Shown piece by piece: positions 61,758-64,000 of a DNA stretch of 64,000 nt. Position 1 is the stretch's first letter. Each line of letters begins with the position of its first letter. The notes beneath the pieces were generated by a model that was given only the letters and a program-made list of their open reading frames with translations, was not told where the DNA came from and made no database searches. This DNA is from DASRIA01 sp038203635 (GTDB taxonomy: Bacteria > Actinomycetota > Thermoleophilia > Solirubrobacterales > JBBDJG01). The stretch spans positions 1 through 64,000 of the forward strand of contig JBBRDT010000001.1 in assembly GCA_038203635.1 (NCBI GenBank). Reading direction: 5' to 3'. The position numbers and the translations under genes were made by a program.

Positions 61758-63239
61758 ATGGCCGCGAGCACCCAGAACGGGAGACCGTCCAGATCGCCCA
61801 CGGTGGCCATCGTGGGAGCCGGCATGTCCGGCATCTGCATGGGCATCAAGCTCAAGCAGGCCGGCATCGAGTCCTTCACGATCTACGAGAAGGCCGCGCG
61901 GGTCGGCGGGACCTGGCGCGAGAACACCTACCCGGGGCTCGAATGCGACGTTCCGTCCCGCTTCTACTCGTACTCGTTCGAGCCGAATCCCGACTGGACC
62001 AAGTACTACTCACCCGGGAGCGAGATCCAGCGGTACTTCGAAGGAGTCGCCGACAGGTATGGCATGCACTCCCACACCCGCTTCGGCAAGGAGGTCGAGC
62101 GTGCGGAGTTCGAGGATGGATCCTGGCGGATCAGGATGCGCGACGGAGAGGAAACCGAGGCCGACTTCCTGATCTCCGCGTGCGGCGTCCTCCACCATCC
62201 GCGGTACCCGAGCATCCCCGGCCTGGAGAGCTTTGCCGGCGACGTCTTCCATTCCGCCCGGTGGGATCACGACGTGGCGCTCGAGGGGCGGCGCATCGGG
62301 ATGATCGGCACCGGCTCGACCGGCGTCCAGATCACGTGTGCGCTGTCGGAGGTCGCCGGCCGCCTCGAGATCTTCCAGCGCACGGCGCAGTGGGTGTTTC
62401 CCGGGCAGAACCCCAGCTATCGCGCGCTGACGCGGCGGATCATGCGCCGCTTTCCGATCCTGAACCGCCTCTCCTACCGGTTCTGGCAGAAGTACTTCGA
62501 GCATCTGATCGGACGGGCCGTGGTTCAGCCTGGCTGGCAGCGGCGGTTCGTCGACACGCTGTGCCGGCTGAATCTCAGGAGGGTCCGCGACCCGCTGCTC
62601 CGCGCAAAGCTGACGCCCGACTACGACCCCATGTGCAAGCGGCTGGTGGTGTCGGCGAACTTCTACAAGGCCGTCCAGCAGCCGAACGTCGACGTGGTCA
62701 CGAAGGCGATCGACCGCGTCGAGCCGGAGGGCATCGTGACCCGGGACGGCAAGCTCCATCCCCTCGACGTGCTCGTGCTCGCCACCGGCTTCGACGCCCA
62801 CGCGTACCTGCGCCCGATCGCACTGACGGGACCGGACGGGAACACGCTCGACGACGCCTGGCGGGACGGCCCGCGCGCCTACCGCACGGTCGGGGTGCCG
62901 GGCTTTCCGAATTTCTTCATGCTGATGGGGCCCCACAGCCCGATCGGCAACCAGTCGCTCGTGATCGTCGCCGAGACGCAGGCCGACTACGTGATGCAGC
63001 TGATCCAGATGTTCCGCGAGGGCCGCATCGACTCGGCGGCGCCGACCGCCGAGGCGACCGAGCGCTTCAACCGGCAGATGCGCGACGCGATGCCGGCGAC
63101 GGCCTGGGTGACCGGCTGCAACAGCTGGTATCTCGGCAAGGACGGCCTGCCGGAGCTGTGGCCGTGGACGCCAGAACGCCACCGCGAGATGCTGCGGACC
63201 CCCGAGCTCGGGGAGTTCGAGCTCGACCCGGCTATATGA
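61758..63239 (+). CDS. FAD-dependent Baeyer-Villiger-type monooxygenase
   Basis: Flavoprotein of 493 residues from the ATG at 61758 (MAASTQNGRPSRSP); the open frame upstream of it is the shadow of the divergent gene. It has the FAD Rossmann motif VAIVGAGMSGICMG, the second nucleotide motif GMIGTGSTGVQ, and FAGDVFHSARWD near residue 159, which fits the Baeyer-Villiger fingerprint FxGxxxHxxxW. Such enzymes insert oxygen next to ketones using NADPH, for example in steroid or cyclic-ketone breakdown. The gene stands alone between two copies of the same palindrome. Confidence 0.92.
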   Translation: MAASTQNGRPSRSPTVAIVGAGMSGICMGIKLKQAGIESFTIYEKAARVGGTWRENTYPGLECDVPSRFYSYSFEPNPDWTKYYSPGSEIQRYFEGVADRYGMHSHTRFGKEVERAEFEDGSWRIRMRDGEETEADFLISACGVLHHPRYPSIPGLESFAGDVFHSARWDHDVALEGRRIGMIGTGSTGVQITCALSEVAGRLEIFQRTAQWVFPGQNPSYRALTRRIMRRFPILNRLSYRFWQKYFEHLIGRAVVQPGWQRRFVDTLCRLNLRRVRDPLLRAKLTPDYDPMCKRLVVSANFYKAVQQPNVDVVTKAIDRVEPEGIVTRDGKLHPLDVLVLATGFDAHAYLRPIALTGPDGNTLDDAWRDGPRAYRTVGVPGFPNFFMLMGPHSPIGNQSLVIVAETQADYVMQLIQMFREGRIDSAAPTAEATERFNRQMRDAMPATAWVTGCNSWYLGKDGLPELWPWTPERHREMLRTPELGEFELDPAI

Positions 63240-63256
63240 CGCGCACTACAGAGCTC

Positions 63257-63284
63257 CCGTCATTTGCGGCTAAGCAAATGACGG
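63257..63284. repeat. 28-bp palindromic element, right copy
   Basis: CCGTCATTTGC - GGCTAA - GCAAATGACGG: arms identical to the copy at 61684-61711, with a loop that is nearly its reverse complement. It sits in the 49-base gap between convergent stops of the flavoprotein and the EAL gene, so this copy could also serve as a bidirectional terminator. Confidence 0.85.
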
Positions 63285-63288
63285 CCTA

Positions 63289-63999
63289 TCAAGCCACTTC
63301 GCGCGCGGCCACGGCGACGGTGCCGCTGGAGGCAAGCCACGTCGTGAAGTCCTGCGGCGGCAGCGGGCGGCTCAGGTGGAACCCCTGGGCCACGTTGCAG
63401 CCAAGCCCCGCCAACTCGTCCATGGTCGCCTGGTCCTCCACGCCCTCGGCCACGACCTGCAGGCTGAGGTTGTGGGCCAGGTCGATGGTGGAGCGCACGA
63501 TGAAGGCGTCGCCCCTGTTCGAGGTCATCGCCTCGACAAAGGTGCGGTCGATCTTCAGCTCGTTGACGGGCAGCTCCTTCAGGTACGAGAGCGACGAGTA
63601 GCCGGTGCCGAAGTCGTCGATCGAAAGCGCGATGCCCATGTTGTGGAGGCGCTTCAGCACCTCCAGCGAGCGCTGGGGATCGACCATCATGGTGCTCTCG
63701 GTGATCTCCAGCTCGACCGACGAGGCGGGCAGCCGCCACCGCGAAAGCAGTTGCGATACGTCCTGCGGAAGATGCGGGTCGAGCAGGTCGCGAGTGGAGA
63801 GGTTGACCGAGACCTTCAGATCCATGCCCTCGTCGCGCCACTCGCGGCACTGGGAAAGCGCCATGTTCAGGACGTAGCGGCTCAACGGCTTGATCAGCCC
63901 CGTGTGCTCGGCCATCGGGACGAACTCGGCAGGAGGCAGGAGACCCCGCGTGGGGTGCTGCCAGCGGACCAGCGCCTCGGCGCCGACGATCTTGCCTGT
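63289..63999 (-). CDS. EAL-domain protein, partial (runs off the right edge)
   Basis: C-terminal 236 residues of a cyclic-di-GMP phosphodiesterase-type protein. Reading continues through an internal Met to the window edge, with the EAL signature GAEALVRWQHP at the start of what is visible. Further motifs are VSVNLSTRDL, ELEITES, IDDFGTGYSSLSYL, LKIDRTFVE, and VVAEGVED, which hold the metal and catalytic residues of active EAL enzymes. Whether a GGDEF or sensor part lies upstream cannot be seen. It neighbours a Pel-like locus, and cyclic di-GMP commonly controls such polymers. Confidence 0.9.
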   Translation of the reverse strand, partial: TGKIVGAEALVRWQHPTRGLLPPAEFVPMAEHTGLIKPLSRYVLNMALSQCREWRDEGMDLKVSVNLSTRDLLDPHLPQDVSQLLSRWRLPASSVELEITESTMMVDPQRSLEVLKRLHNMGIALSIDDFGTGYSSLSYLKELPVNELKIDRTFVEAMTSNRGDAFIVRSTIDLAHNLSLQVVAEGVEDQATMDELAGLGCNVAQGFHLSRPLPPQDFTTWLASSGTVAVAAREVA

Positions 64000-64000
64000 C

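Overview
The window is very GC-rich with strongly GC-biased third codon positions, frequent GTG and TTG starts, and many secreted or lipid-anchored proteins. The mix of repeat-rich secreted metallophosphatases, DUF11 arrays, TolB-like propellers and mini-adaptor RND pumps without any outer-membrane channel gene suggests an actinobacterium, most likely a soil member of the Thermoleophilia/Solirubrobacterales. That placement is inference; there is no rRNA or tRNA gene here to anchor it.

Region 1 (1-16.3 kb) is a symmetric efflux locus. Two cassettes, each RND permease - ~150-residue lipoprotein adaptor - second RND permease, flank an OmpR-type response regulator and histidine kinase. The divergent regulatory gap holds an 11-bp-spaced direct repeat typical of OmpR-family operators. 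Region 2 (16.3-18.4 kb) has a small, apparently frameshifted membrane protein and a secreted streptogramin-lyase-like propeller with a PASTA-like tail. Region 3 (18.4-24.4 kb) is a MacAB-like ABC operon (adaptor with a peptidoglycan-binding domain, ATPase, FtsX-type permease) followed by two lipoproteins.

Region 4 (24.5-37 kb) holds a 2759-residue secreted phosphatase with 17 DUF11 repeats, a broken TolB-like paralogue sharing its C-terminal domain, a membrane GGDEF/HD-GYP protein, and a small Cys-motif protein. A nested inverted-repeat element lies at 37.05-37.15 kb. Region 5 (37.2-42 kb) pairs a GT39-type membrane glycosyltransferase with an unusual GT2-GtrA-P-loop fusion. Region 6 (42-49.8 kb) is a likely operon of secreted proteins: a metallophosphatase with 12 FN3 and 2 DNRLRE domains, a TolB-like propeller, and an RTX-tailed metallophosphatase whose metal-binding motifs have decayed.

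Region 7 (49.8-55 kb) has a second two-component system with a PepSY-like protein and a lipoprotein, then a small acidic protein, a PPK2 kinase and an enoyl-CoA hydratase. Region 8 (55.1-61.7 kb) is the most interesting: a GH114 galactosaminidase, a PelF-type glycosyltransferase, a polytopic membrane protein, an Agd3/CE18-like deacetylase and two small partners. Together they look like a locus for a partly deacetylated galactosamine polymer (Pel/galactosaminogalactan-like) in a Gram-positive lineage. Region 9 (61.7-64 kb) is a Baeyer-Villiger-type flavoprotein flanked on both sides by the same 28-bp palindrome, then an EAL-domain protein that runs off the right edge. No CRISPR array, tRNA, rRNA, transposase or replication origin was seen.
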